This document shows, piece by piece, positions 43,478-52,775 of a stretch of 64,000 nucleotides of DNA. The DNA comes from GCA-002733465 sp965230525. GTDB taxonomy: Bacteria; Pseudomonadota; Gammaproteobacteria; Enterobacterales; Kangiellaceae. Numbering within the stretch: the first letter of the stretch is position 1; each line of letters starts with the position of its first letter. The notes below the pieces were generated by a model. That model had not been told where the DNA came from. It was given only the letters and a program-made list of their open reading frames with translations, and did no database searches. A program made the translations under genes and the position numbers. The stretch is taken from the NCBI GenBank assembly GCA_965230525.1, contig OZ246008.1:2480001-2544000 (forward strand), written 5' to 3'.

Positions 43478-44509
43478 GTGTATTCTGACGATGATGTTGA
43501 GTTTGCGCGCCAGCTACATCAAAAAGCCGTTGCCGTACTAGATGCTCAAAATTTACCACTCACACCTGTTAACTACGCTGTAATTTATTTGCACGTTTCT
43601 CAACGAAACTTGCAGCTCACCGAGTTATTTAAGCAGCAACTTGCCAATGACGGTGATATTGATAATAAATTCTTAAAAAAACTATTTGATCAGTTTGTGG
43701 TTAATCAAGCGCGCTTTAATGAAGAAGTGATAAAACCATTTGATGGCATGATCGATAATATGCTGTTTCAAATTGACGCGCAGGTTAAATCTGAACAAGC
43801 CATGGTGGAAACTTTAAATTCAATGGGGGTTCGGCTAAACACCATGAACAACCAAACTGAAGTTGAGAATGTGGTCGCCGACTTGGGCGGGATCACTAAT
43901 AAAGCCAAACAAGAACACCAAGAACTTTTTCAGGAGTTAAGTAGCGCACAAGACGAAATTAATAGCTTAAAAGCAAGACTGGAAGCTTCCGAGAAAGAAG
44001 CCATGACTGATCCATTGACGGGACTACTTAATCGACGTGGAATGCAACAAAAGCTGTCGGATATTGAGTCGCCTGAGGAGACCAGTTGCATTATTGCGGA
44101 TATCGATCATTTTAAACAAATCAACGACAGCTATGGTCACTTAGTAGGTGATCGAATTATTAAGCGAGTGACTCGCGAAATTAAACAACACATTCGAGGG
44201 CGTGATTTAGCCATTCGTTTTGGCGGGGAAGAGTTTGCGATTTTATTAATTGATACGCCGATTGAAGGTGCCAAAAGAGTCGCCGAAATGCTTCGTCAAA
44301 AAGTCGACTCACTCAAGTTGGTGTTAAAGTCTGATAATACCCAATTACCTCCATTAAGTATTTCGCTTGGTGTCGCGACTATTGAAAAGGATCTCAACTG
44401 GGAACGGTTGTTTAACTGTGCTGATGAAGCCCTGTATGCTGCAAAGCAGGGCGGTAGAAATCAAACTCGAGTGTTGCAAGGAAAGCAGTTTATTAAAGTT
44501 GAGTATTAA
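43478..44509 (+). CDS. Diguanylate cyclase with helical N-terminal domain
   Basis: 343 residues from GTG 43478, with AAGGA upstream. The N-terminal half (about 1-165) is alpha-helical with LPLTPVNYAVIYLHVS and a coiled coil ending in SSAQDEINSLKARLEASEKEA, a type found in many gammaproteobacterial cyclases. The GGDEF domain has an active GGEEF motif (RFGGEEFAILL) and the I-site RGRD five residues before it. No membrane segment is seen, so it is cytosolic. The input signal is unknown. Confidence 0.9.
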   Translation: MYSDDDVEFARQLHQKAVAVLDAQNLPLTPVNYAVIYLHVSQRNLQLTELFKQQLANDGDIDNKFLKKLFDQFVVNQARFNEEVIKPFDGMIDNMLFQIDAQVKSEQAMVETLNSMGVRLNTMNNQTEVENVVADLGGITNKAKQEHQELFQELSSAQDEINSLKARLEASEKEAMTDPLTGLLNRRGMQQKLSDIESPEETSCIIADIDHFKQINDSYGHLVGDRIIKRVTREIKQHIRGRDLAIRFGGEEFAILLIDTPIEGAKRVAEMLRQKVDSLKLVLKSDNTQLPPLSISLGVATIEKDLNWERLFNCADEALYAAKQGGRNQTRVLQGKQFIKVEY

Positions 44510-44676
44510 TGCCTGATGAATCCTTCGCTGACATAAAGTCTTGGCTTGATTGGTCGTTGTGATTGCCTAAATAAGGTTTCAGTAAATAGCGACATGCTAA
44601 ATCCATAGTTCATTTCAAATTCTGGCTAATTCTTAAGCATTTTTCTAATTTAAGCAAATTCTAGTTGCAATTATCG

Positions 44677-44717
44677 ATTACAGGTGTAATACTTAATTTA
44701 TCGATTACATGTGTAAT
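44677..44717. promoter_or_regulatory. Two BlaI/MecI-type operators
   Basis: ATTACA-GG-TGTAAT (44677-44690) and ATTACA-TG-TGTAAT (44704-44717) are perfect dyads 27 bases apart. Their TACA-N2-TGTA core is that of BlaI/MecI operators. They sit 92 bases before the blaI-like gene, which suggests autorepression. Confidence 0.8.
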
Positions 44718-44808
44718 TTATTAGTTTGGTTGGTTGTAGTGGCAAAAACGCTTAAAACCTGTCTTCTAAGCCTATGCGATAGATCGCTCTGATTGAGGAA
44801 AGTTAACT

Positions 44809-45186
44809 GTGCAAATTAGTGATTCAGAAAAGCTCATAATGGATGTCTTGTGGAGTCAATCACCCTTGACAGCTAAAGCAATCATTTCTCAATTAGACGA
44901 AAGTTTAAACTGGCAAGACAAGACTGTGAAAACTTTGGTTAATCGACTCCTCAAAAAGCAAGCTGTTGCCTACAAAAAAAATGGCCGAGAATATTTATAT
45001 TATCCGCTTTTAAAAGAGGCGGATTATATCTCAAAAGAAAGCGATAATTTTCTGACTAAGGTGTTTAAAGGAAAAGTTAGTAATTTGGTTGCCGCATTTG
45101 CAAAGCAAGATAAATTATCCCATCAGGAAGTGGAGGCACTTAAACAACTATTGAAAGGCCTAGACGAAAACAAGGAGACAAAATAG
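44809..45186 (+). CDS. BlaI/MecI/CopY-family repressor
   Basis: 125 residues from GTG 44809, with GAGGAAA upstream. A winged helix-turn-helix (SDSEKLIMDVLWSQSPLTAK ... TVKTLVNRLLKKQAVAYKK) is followed by a helical dimerisation tail. This is the BlaI family, whose members leave DNA when cut by a BlaR1-type membrane protease, encoded next. Start and stop are coupled (TAGTG) to the peptidase gene. Two matching operators lie upstream. Confidence 0.9.
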   Translation: MQISDSEKLIMDVLWSQSPLTAKAIISQLDESLNWQDKTVKTLVNRLLKKQAVAYKKNGREYLYYPLLKEADYISKESDNFLTKVFKGKVSNLVAAFAKQDKLSHQEVEALKQLLKGLDENKETK

Positions 45187-46358
45187 TGAGTCATTTAATG
45201 TTTGATTTATTGTTGAACAAAACATTGACTATTACACTATTGGTATTGCTCATTTTAGTGGTTCGCCCCGTCTTGTTGAAGTTTTTAAACGCCAAAGCGA
45301 CTTACCTCTTTTGGGCGAGTGTGCCGGTAACACTATTGCTGCCGATTGATTTTATAACTCAAGAAGTCAACGTACCGATCATGACGTTTTTTGCTGGGAC
45401 CGGTGAATCAGTTGTTAATCTTAAGGTCTTTAGCTTGCCCAAACAATTTAATCACGTCTCTTATATTATTATAATTTGGCTGTTGGGTTTTATCATGTCG
45501 ATGTCATTTTATATTATTCGGTATCAGTTACTTAAACGCTCTTTGAGGGGGAACCATCGGCACCTTCAACAGGTTGCGAGTGATAAGCAACTTAAAAGCG
45601 TCGAAATTGTAAATTCATCGCTTGTCAATGTTCCCGCGGTTTTTGGTTTTATTAAAGCCTATTTAATTCTTCCCACTGACTTCTCAAGTTATACAAGAAA
45701 GCAGCAGCATATTATTCTTTCACATGAGAAAGTCCATTTAAGTCGAGGTGATCATCGATTCAACGTTTTACGAACATTAATTAAAGGCCTATTTTGGTTT
45801 AATCCGCTCATATATTATGCCGATCGATTCGTTGAGGTTGATCAGGAGTTATCTTGTGATTTTGAAGTGATTAATTCTGCCGAGCAATTCGGCTTGAGGC
45901 AGTACGGCGAGGCGTTGCTTAACGCAATTAGCAGGGAATCAAAAGCTAGCCTTGTCAGCCAATGGAATTACACTAACCTAATCAGAGTGAGACTTAAGAT
46001 GTTAAAAAATACAACTCAGAAAAAATGGCATACGTTAGCTGCGACATTAATTGCGATCAGTTCAATTTGGTCGGTCAATAGTGTTATCGGCTCAGAAGAA
46101 CAATCCGCCCAGACTGCGGAACCAATACAAGTGGTTCAGCCTGGTTATCCGCGAACCGCAGCAAAGCAAAAAATTCAAGGCAGTGTGACGTTACGTTTTG
46201 ATTTGAACGAACAAGGGAAGGTTTTAAATGCGCAGGTTGTCGAATCAACACCGGCAGGAGTATTTGATGAGAGTGCTTTAAAAGCGTTTAAGCAATGGCA
46301 TTTTGCGACTGGCGAAAAGCGATCTAATCTTCGTTACACGATGAACTTTCAACTTTAG
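45186..46358 (+). CDS. BlaR1-like M56 membrane peptidase with C-terminal TonB domain
   Basis: 390 residues from GTG 45186. Four predicted membrane helices surround the zinc-protease motif HEKVHLSRGDH (about 180-190), as in the BlaR1/MecR1 sensor-protease family. A last helix (about 280-297) is followed by a periplasmic TonB_C domain (about 310-390: QPGYPRTAAKQKIQGSV, ALKAFKQWHFATG) instead of a beta-lactam-binding domain. It probably cleaves the BlaI-like repressor on an envelope signal, but beta-lactam sensing is not supported. Confidence 0.88.
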   Translation: MSHLMFDLLLNKTLTITLLVLLILVVRPVLLKFLNAKATYLFWASVPVTLLLPIDFITQEVNVPIMTFFAGTGESVVNLKVFSLPKQFNHVSYIIIIWLLGFIMSMSFYIIRYQLLKRSLRGNHRHLQQVASDKQLKSVEIVNSSLVNVPAVFGFIKAYLILPTDFSSYTRKQQHIILSHEKVHLSRGDHRFNVLRTLIKGLFWFNPLIYYADRFVEVDQELSCDFEVINSAEQFGLRQYGEALLNAISRESKASLVSQWNYTNLIRVRLKMLKNTTQKKWHTLAATLIAISSIWSVNSVIGSEEQSAQTAEPIQVVQPGYPRTAAKQKIQGSVTLRFDLNEQGKVLNAQVVESTPAGVFDESALKAFKQWHFATGEKRSNLRYTMNFQL

Positions 46359-46522
46359 CGGTGATTAACGTCAAACAATTAGTTGGTCGCTATTGCTAAC
46401 AAACTTGCGATATGATCTCATCCCTTGTTGCATTAAGATCGCCAAGGGATGGGTTTATACAAATACCCGCAAAACTGATAGTATTCTTCCCACTTAACCA
46501 CTTTTAACATCTAGGAACAGCA

Positions 46523-46678
46523 ATGTTTTCAAAAGAATGCAAAGAGTGCGGGGAGCGAATTTCCTTAAACCAAAGCAAATGCCCTGTCTGTGAATCCCCA
46601 GTGGCCCGATTTTCCTTGGGGACTTGGTTAATTATCATTATTGTTGTTCCTATGTTTATCTATGGCTATTTTGCTTAG
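46523..46678 (+). CDS. Small zinc-ribbon membrane protein
   Basis: 51 residues from ATG 46523, with AGGA 8 bases upstream. Residues 1-30 hold two CxxC knuckles (CKECG and CPVCE), a zinc-ribbon pattern, and the rest is one membrane helix (TWLIIIIVVPMFIYGYF). I know no function for it. It lies between the M56 peptidase and the RND operon on the same strand. Confidence 0.7.
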   Translation: MFSKECKECGERISLNQSKCPVCESPVARFSLGTWLIIIIVVPMFIYGYFA

Positions 46679-46689
46679 GTCTAGGCTTG

Positions 46690-46718
46690 TATATTAGAAT
46701 TGTCTAATATACAATTCT
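46690..46718. promoter_or_regulatory. Nested perfect dyads before the RND operon
   Basis: TATATTAGA-N4-TCTAATATA (46690-46711) overlaps AGAATTGT-N7-ACAATTCT (46696-46718); both are perfect. They lie 11-40 bases before the first ATG of the RND gene, where a repressor would block transcription. A TetR-type regulator is plausible, but none is encoded nearby. Confidence 0.55.
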
Positions 46719-46728
46719 CACAAACTCA

Positions 46729-49269
46729 ATGCTCAACATCAAACTCGGTCTGTCATTATCAATGAAACAGTTTTTATTCGATCTATCGAGCAATCGACCC
46801 AAGTGGGTTTTTGCGCTGACACTGTTGCTCACGCTGGTATCTGGTGCATTTATTAGTCAAATTGAAATCGACACCGATCCCGAAAATATGCTTCCTGAAC
46901 AACAAGCAGAGCGTGTCTATCATAACCAAATTAAACAGCGTTTTCAGTTGCATGACGCCATTGTAGTAGGGGCGGTCAGTCAGCAGCAAAGTATTTTCAA
47001 CCCTGTTTCACTAAAGGCGTTAGTCTCATTGACTGAAGGGATCAGTCAAATTGAAGGGGTGATTATTCCAGATCTAATGTCTTTATCTAGTGTCGACAAT
47101 GTTAGACAAACTGCAAAAGGCGAGCTTCGATTTGAGTGGATGATGAAACGGGCGCCGACTAACCAGCAGGCAGCTGAAGTTATCAGCCGAAATATTGATC
47201 GTCTACCATTGCTACAAAATACTTTAGTCTCAGGCGATGACCAAGCTGCCGCGATTTACATTCCAATTAAAGATAAAAATGAAAGCTATCGAATTGCGAC
47301 TCAAGTAGAGGCATTAGTCAGTCAGCTAGATAGTCAGGACCAATATCATATTACCGGGTTACCTGTGGCTGAAGATACCTTTGGCTTTCAAATGTTTGTG
47401 CAAATGGGAATTTCCGCTCCGATGGCGGCGCTGTTGATCTTTATTTTGATGTGGCTATTTTTTCGTAACTTAAAATTTGTCGCCGCACCAATGATGTTAG
47501 CAATGGCGACAGTAATTACCATTATGGGGTTGATGATAGGATTAGGTTATCAGGTGCATATTATGAGCTCGATGATCCCTATTTTCTTAATGCCTATCGC
47601 TGTCGTTGATTCCATTCATATCATGTCGGAGTTTGCTGATCACTATAAACAAAATAGTGATAAGCGCCAGGTGATTAAACAGGTGATTGATAACTTGTAT
47701 AAGCCTATGCTGTTCACGAGTCTGACGTCATCCGTTGGCTTTGCATCACTCTTGCTGACTCCTATTCCACCAGTGCAAATATTTGGCGCTTTTGTGGCAA
47801 TTGGAATATTGCTTGCTTTTGTTTTAACCATTGTGTTTATTCCTGCTTACTTACTCTCGTTAAAACCTGAGTCATTAGAATCTATTCGCCAGATCAATAC
47901 TAAAGCAACTAGTTTGCAGAGCTTTTTACCAAAGTTTGGAAGCTTTAGTTTAGCCCACTCAAAGCTGATTATTAGCTCGTTTATATTGCTAATCATTATT
48001 GCTGTGTTAGGTGTAATGAAAATTGAAATTAATGATAACCCAGTGCGTTGGTTTAAGTCCGAGCATAAAATTAGAGTTGCCGATAAAGTTCTAAATCAAC
48101 ACTTTGCTGGAACCTATGATGCCTATATTGTGCTTGAGTTAGATCAAAGTGAACTAAAGAAAGAGTTTACTCAGTTGATTAACTCCCTTGATGAAGAGTA
48201 TGCAAAGCTGATCAGTCAGCAGATCAATCCAACTGCCAGCCTCGGTAGCCAAATTAACCAAGTCGCTATCATATTAGATGACTTGTTATTTGAGTTGGAT
48301 GAGTCGAGCGAAGCGGCGTTAAGGTTGCAATCGAAACTCAAAGAGCTTGAAAATATTAAATCAGAAATATCGGTTTTCCAACAACCAAAGCTGTTAAAAG
48401 TAATCGATAGAATTCAAAACCAATTGGCGCAAAGTGGTTTAGTCGGTAAAACTAATAGTTTGTCTGATGCAGTTAAAACGGTCTATCGAGATTTGGCCTC
48501 AGGCAGAGATCAAGATTACCGCATACCAGATACTAAGCCTGGGGTTGCGCAAGCTTTATTGCAATATCAGTCTTCCCATCGACCGCAAGATTTATGGCAT
48601 TTTGTGACTCAGGATTATTCTTCGACGGTGATTTGGCTGCAAATGAGGTCCGGAGATAATCAAGATATGAGTCGCATTATCGAGTTTGTTGACGAGCAAG
48701 AGCTACAACAATATTTACCGCAAGGGATCAGTTTGAGATGGGCGGGTAAAACTTATCTAAATAAAGTTTGGCAAGATGAAATGGTTGCCGGAATGTTAAA
48801 TAGTTTGTTAGGAGCGTTTGTTGCTGTATTTATTATGATGGTCTTTCTATTTAGAAGCGTCATTTTTGGAATACTGGCAATGCTTCCTTTAACTATTACT
48901 ATCATTGGAATATACGGGGTGATTGGTTGGGTTGGTAAAGATTATGATATGCCAATTGCAGTGCTATCAGCTTTAACCTTAGGCTTGTCTGTCGACTTTG
49001 CGATTCATTTTTTACAACGAGCACGCGAAATTTACCGAGTAGAAAAAAACTATCAAGCGACCATTAACGCCATGTTTAAGGAGCCTGCAAGTGCGATCAG
49101 CCGAAACGCGATTGTTATCGCTATTGGGTTCACTCCTTTACTACTTGCACCGCTTATGCCTTATGTCACGGTTGGTTTTTTCTTAGCCATGATCATGGCT
49201 GTGTCCGCTCTAGTTACCTTAATGCTACTGCCCTTAGGACTAAAAATGGTGCTAAAAGATAAGTGCTAG
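46729..49269 (+). CDS. RND-superfamily exporter (MMPL/HpnN-like)
   Basis: 846 residues from ATG 46729; ATG 46762 (MKQFLFDLSS) is an equally possible start. One helix near the N-terminus, a periplasmic domain, and two blocks of five or six helices with the sterol-sensing-type pattern (PIFLMPIAVVDSIHIMSEFA and AVLSALTLGLSVDFAIHFL). This resembles exporters that move lipids or hopanoids rather than drug pumps (no MFP or TolC gene follows). The next two genes encode a LolA-like protein and an outer-membrane barrel, so a lipid-export path is likely. Confidence 0.87.
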   Translation: MLNIKLGLSLSMKQFLFDLSSNRPKWVFALTLLLTLVSGAFISQIEIDTDPENMLPEQQAERVYHNQIKQRFQLHDAIVVGAVSQQQSIFNPVSLKALVSLTEGISQIEGVIIPDLMSLSSVDNVRQTAKGELRFEWMMKRAPTNQQAAEVISRNIDRLPLLQNTLVSGDDQAAAIYIPIKDKNESYRIATQVEALVSQLDSQDQYHITGLPVAEDTFGFQMFVQMGISAPMAALLIFILMWLFFRNLKFVAAPMMLAMATVITIMGLMIGLGYQVHIMSSMIPIFLMPIAVVDSIHIMSEFADHYKQNSDKRQVIKQVIDNLYKPMLFTSLTSSVGFASLLLTPIPPVQIFGAFVAIGILLAFVLTIVFIPAYLLSLKPESLESIRQINTKATSLQSFLPKFGSFSLAHSKLIISSFILLIIIAVLGVMKIEINDNPVRWFKSEHKIRVADKVLNQHFAGTYDAYIVLELDQSELKKEFTQLINSLDEEYAKLISQQINPTASLGSQINQVAIILDDLLFELDESSEAALRLQSKLKELENIKSEISVFQQPKLLKVIDRIQNQLAQSGLVGKTNSLSDAVKTVYRDLASGRDQDYRIPDTKPGVAQALLQYQSSHRPQDLWHFVTQDYSSTVIWLQMRSGDNQDMSRIIEFVDEQELQQYLPQGISLRWAGKTYLNKVWQDEMVAGMLNSLLGAFVAVFIMMVFLFRSVIFGILAMLPLTITIIGIYGVIGWVGKDYDMPIAVLSALTLGLSVDFAIHFLQRAREIYRVEKNYQATINAMFKEPASAISRNAIVIAIGFTPLLLAPLMPYVTVGFFLAMIMAVSALVTLMLLPLGLKMVLKDKC

Positions 49270-49369
49270 TTTATTTTTGTGTGAAGCTAATTGAGGCGGT
49301 TTATTAGTGCTTTACTATTTATCTTGGTTTGGTATGAGTAAGCAAACCATCAAATTATAGGTGTGTATT

Positions 49370-50191
49370 ATGATAAGACAGTTAAACAAACTATTACTAG
49401 CGGTGGGATTAAGCCTTGCCATGAGTACGAGTACGTTCTCGGAAAATTCTGATCAAGCCTCTAATCAGTTGAGCGCGTTAGAGATAGTCAAAAGGTCCTA
49501 TCAAACTTGTTACTATGCTGCTGATAATGGAGCTCGCAAGGCTCGAATGTTAATTTTAGATAAGAATGGTAATAAGCAGATCAGACAATTTAATATTTTT
49601 CGTAGAGATAAAATCGATGCCGGTGACCAAGATTTTTTGGTTGTATTTGAAAAGCCTTCAGACGTTAAAGATACAGTTTTTTTAGTCAATAAGCATATTG
49701 ATGGCGATGACGATAGATGGTTATATTTACCCGATCTTGATCTAGAGAAGAGAATTTCTGCTAGTGATAAACGAACTAGCTTTGTTGGTTCGGATTACTT
49801 TTATGAAGATATTTCAGGAAGAAATTATCAACTGGATGATTATCAACTTACCAGTCAAGACGAAAGCTTCTATTACGTAAAAGGGATACCTAAACAACCA
49901 GATGAAGTTGAGTTTGTTAACTTTGAGATGAAAATTGATAAAACTACTTTTATGCCCAGAGCGATCACTTATTTCAAGCAAGGTGGGACTAAGTATCGAA
50001 AGGTAGAAATTTTAGAAGTTAAAGAGGTAGAAGGCTTCCCTACGGTGTTTAAATCTAAGATTAGTAATTTTGAAACAGGAGGTTCTACATTAGTTCAGTT
50101 TCGTAAGCCTTCCTACAATGTTGAGCTTGAACCAACACTCTTTACTGAGCGTTCTCTTAGACGTCCACCTTCAAAAATTCCGACTAAATAG
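49370..50191 (+). CDS. LolA-like outer-membrane lipoprotein-sorting family protein
   Basis: About 273 residues from ATG 49370, with AGGTG upstream (a GTG at 49361 is also in frame). A signal peptide (about 1-24, ending near TFS) is followed by a LolA/LolB-like half-barrel: DAGDQDFLVVFEKPSDVKD, DRWLYLPDLDLEKRI and GSDYFYEDISGRNY are typical of the family found next to RND exporters. Such proteins hold a lipid-like ligand in the periplasm. It is 100 bases after the RND gene and 3 bases before the barrel gene. Confidence 0.83.
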   Translation: MIRQLNKLLLAVGLSLAMSTSTFSENSDQASNQLSALEIVKRSYQTCYYAADNGARKARMLILDKNGNKQIRQFNIFRRDKIDAGDQDFLVVFEKPSDVKDTVFLVNKHIDGDDDRWLYLPDLDLEKRISASDKRTSFVGSDYFYEDISGRNYQLDDYQLTSQDESFYYVKGIPKQPDEVEFVNFEMKIDKTTFMPRAITYFKQGGTKYRKVEILEVKEVEGFPTVFKSKISNFETGGSTLVQFRKPSYNVELEPTLFTERSLRRPPSKIPTK

Positions 50192-50194
50192 GCA

Positions 50195-51670
50195 ATGAAA
50201 AATTGTATATTTGCGCCAGTGTTGTTGAGCAGTCTGGCTCTATTTGTTAGTAAAGCAATAGCCCAAGATAACCAGAGTTTCGCTGTCTTTCAAGAGCCAA
50301 TGGAGTTAGCGTTCTTCAACTTTTTGAATCAACCAACCTTAGACAAGGAGTTGTCTAAAGGAACTATTTTGGCGACAGAGAAGTTGTCGTTATCGGAAGC
50401 TAAATCTGCTAGTGAAGACGGCTGGGCCGGCGACGATGAGTGGGCCGACGAAGATGAGTGGGCAGACAGCGATGAATGGGGCGATTCAGAGCAACAGGAT
50501 AGTTCGAATTGGATTGGATTTGTTGAGCTGGGTTACGGTTCTAGATTATCCAATAATTCATTATTTTCTAAACAACATACTTTGAGCGAAGTTCGCTTAC
50601 ATTTAGAAAATGATATTGAGTTTAAAGCATTGAAAATTAATTTTGTAGGTGATTTTTTTTATGATGATGTGCTCTCAGAGTTGGACGCAGATATCAGAGA
50701 GTTCAACCTAGAGTTTTCGGTATTTTCAACCACAGATATAAAAATTGGACGCCAAGTAACAACCTGGGGGACCGGCGATCTTTTGTTCGTCAATGATCAA
50801 TTTCCAAAAGGCTGGCCCGGATATTTTAATGGTCGAGATGATACTTATGTGAAAGCACCAGCCAATGCCGTAAGAGTCAACAGTTATCATCAGTGGTTTA
50901 ACCTTGATTTTGTTTGGACGCCAAATTTTGAGTCGAACCGATACTTAACCGGTGAGCGATTCTCATTTTTTAATCCCTGGCTGAATCAAAGTGTTGGTGG
51001 CGAACAAGTTATTAATGCTCAAGAGCCAAGTGGTAATAATGATGAGTTCGCATTACGACTTTATAAAACTATTCAAGGTACTGAGTATTCTCTATACGCC
51101 TACAATGGTTTTAATAAACAACCTGAAAGCCTCACTGAAAACTTTCGACCATTTCATAGTCAACAAAATGTTTATGGAGGCAGTATTAGAGGCACTTTAG
51201 CCGATGGCTTGTATAACATTGAATATGCCTATTATGACTCTAAAGACGACAGGGACGGCAGCAATCCGAACGTGAACAATTCTCTAGATAAGTTCTTGAT
51301 AGGCTTTGAGTCAGAGTGGTTTCCAAAAGTTAATGTAAGCTTTCAATATTATTTGGAACGGATCAAGGATTACTCTAGCTTGCTAGCTAACTCAGCGTTT
51401 CCAGTATTAGAAACTCAGCAACAGAGAAAGTGGCTAACTAATCGAGTTCGCTATCAGGCGATGCAGGACAAGTTGACTGTAAATTTATTCAGTTTTTATT
51501 CAATTACAGATAAGGACTATTTTTTACGCTGGAATGTAGACTACCGTCAAAATGACAATTGGAATTATATTTTTGGTATCAATCTGCTTGGAGGCGAAAA
51601 AGAAACCACTTTCTTTGCTCAATTTGAAGACAATTCAAATGCGTTTGCCCGAGTACGATATAATTTTTAA
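50195..51670 (+). CDS. Outer-membrane beta-barrel protein with acidic Trp-Asp repeats
   Basis: 491 residues. A signal peptide (about 1-23) precedes an acidic segment (about 71-104) built from WAGDDEWADEDEW-type repeats. The rest has alternating strands with aromatic girdles and ends in ARVRYNF, the C-terminal Phe that marks BAM substrates. It resembles porin-like DUF1302-type barrels. As the third gene of the RND/LolA-like operon it probably forms the outer-membrane exit. The acidic stretch may bind metal or another subunit. Confidence 0.78.
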   Translation: MKNCIFAPVLLSSLALFVSKAIAQDNQSFAVFQEPMELAFFNFLNQPTLDKELSKGTILATEKLSLSEAKSASEDGWAGDDEWADEDEWADSDEWGDSEQQDSSNWIGFVELGYGSRLSNNSLFSKQHTLSEVRLHLENDIEFKALKINFVGDFFYDDVLSELDADIREFNLEFSVFSTTDIKIGRQVTTWGTGDLLFVNDQFPKGWPGYFNGRDDTYVKAPANAVRVNSYHQWFNLDFVWTPNFESNRYLTGERFSFFNPWLNQSVGGEQVINAQEPSGNNDEFALRLYKTIQGTEYSLYAYNGFNKQPESLTENFRPFHSQQNVYGGSIRGTLADGLYNIEYAYYDSKDDRDGSNPNVNNSLDKFLIGFESEWFPKVNVSFQYYLERIKDYSSLLANSAFPVLETQQQRKWLTNRVRYQAMQDKLTVNLFSFYSITDKDYFLRWNVDYRQNDNWNYIFGINLLGGEKETTFFAQFEDNSNAFARVRYNF

Positions 51671-51767
51671 TAACATACAAACTATCAAAGCTAGTTCGGT
51701 TGTCAATCGTCTAGCTCTATTGTTAATCATCTCATTCTATTGTTAACCAACTAGCTTCTTAGTTTCA

Positions 51768-52151
51768 CTAAGGGGCTGTTAATTCCCCTCCGGTGTCTGT
51801 CCAAGCTTTGACTCCACCCGCAACGGAATAGACTTGCTTAAATCCGATTTGTTGAAGGCTATTTGCCGCACAGGCTGAACGTCCACCAGAAGCGCAGTAA
51901 ATATAAATAGGAACTTGCAGCGATTGGTCATCTTGCAAGTCTTTTAACTGAGGTAAGTTAAAAATATTAAATTCCAAAACACCTCTTGGAATGGCTAAAG
52001 CACCGGGAATTATTCCTTGTGCGTGCTCTTGTGGCTCGCGAACATCCAAAACTAGTTGATCTTGCTCTAAAGCTTGTTTTAACTCTTCAACGGATTTTTC
52101 GGTTATTTGACTTTTTATGCTAGACATATAATTAGCTAAATTAGGATTCAT
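51768..52151 (-). CDS. Rhodanese-domain protein
   Basis: About 127 residues from ATG 52151, with GGAG 8 bases upstream; the frame is open further but lacks a ribosome-binding site. A single rhodanese domain has the active Cys in YCASGGRSACAA and the DVREPQEH motif. It should carry or transfer persulfide sulfur in the cytosol. The start overlaps the regulator stop (ATGA), so the two are co-translated. That pairing suggests sulfide or persulfide handling. Confidence 0.88.
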   Translation of the reverse strand: MNPNLANYMSSIKSQITEKSVEELKQALEQDQLVLDVREPQEHAQGIIPGALAIPRGVLEFNIFNLPQLKDLQDDQSLQVPIYIYCASGGRSACAANSLQQIGFKQVYSVAGGVKAWTDTGGELTAP

Positions 52152-52480
52152 TGACAGTTCTCCGAACAAAATAATTGATGCAAAAGATGAATAATTTGTG
52201 CTGCTTCGTTTGAAGCGAGGCGATAGTATATCGTTTGAGAGTCTCTTCTTGTTTCGACTAAGTTTTCCTTGCGCAATAGGGATAAATGCTGTGAAAGTGC
52301 GGATTGGCTTAATTTTGGCAGCATTAAATTTAAGTCACCCACGGAAAGCTCACTCTCATGCAACATACACAAGACTAATAATCGTTGTTCATTGGATAAA
52401 AGTTTTAGAAGGTTTGCAGCTTTCGCTGAATGCGCCATCATTTCTGCGGTAATAGCCTGTGGCGAGGAACTAGTGGTCAC
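52148..52480 (-). CDS. ArsR-family regulator of the BigR/SqrR (persulfide-sensing) type
   Basis: 110 residues. A winged helix (SVGDLNLMLPKLSQSALSQH ... TRRDSQTIYYRL) is typical of ArsR. Two Cys at 38 (LLVLCML) and 105 (HQLFC), 67 residues apart, are at the positions of the sensing pair in SqrR and BigR, which form a tetrasulfide link in response to reactive sulfur. Metal-binding Cys patterns of ArsR/SmtB are absent. It is followed by a rhodanese gene, as in known operons. Confidence 0.85.
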   Translation of the reverse strand: MTTSSSPQAITAEMMAHSAKAANLLKLLSNEQRLLVLCMLHESELSVGDLNLMLPKLSQSALSQHLSLLRKENLVETRRDSQTIYYRLASNEAAQIIHLLHQLFCSENCQ

Positions 52481-52775
52481 GACATTGGCTCCGAGCTTGT
52501 ATTGGTATTGTTTTTATTTGATGCAAGTTTAAAGCTATTCAGGCAACGCTGCAAATTCTTCCAGGTTAATTAAGTCGCGCACTTATCACGGGGTAATCAT
52601 TGTTGGAGGTTTTGAGCCAATCTGGCATTAGACAGCAATGATTTTCAATTCCCTTAGGCAGAAGGTTTGATTGGCGGAGGGCTATCGATACAGAGATGGC
52701 TGGGTTTGAAGCGTCTAAGACACAAAATGTAACAATTATTTAGAGATAATTAGCCCAGCCCAGCCCAGCCTGCGA

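Noticed and set aside
51689..51756. AGCTAGTT/AACTAGCT inverted repeat between convergent genes
   Set aside because: The arms are 8 bases with 52 bases between them and no T-run, which is too weak to call a terminator.
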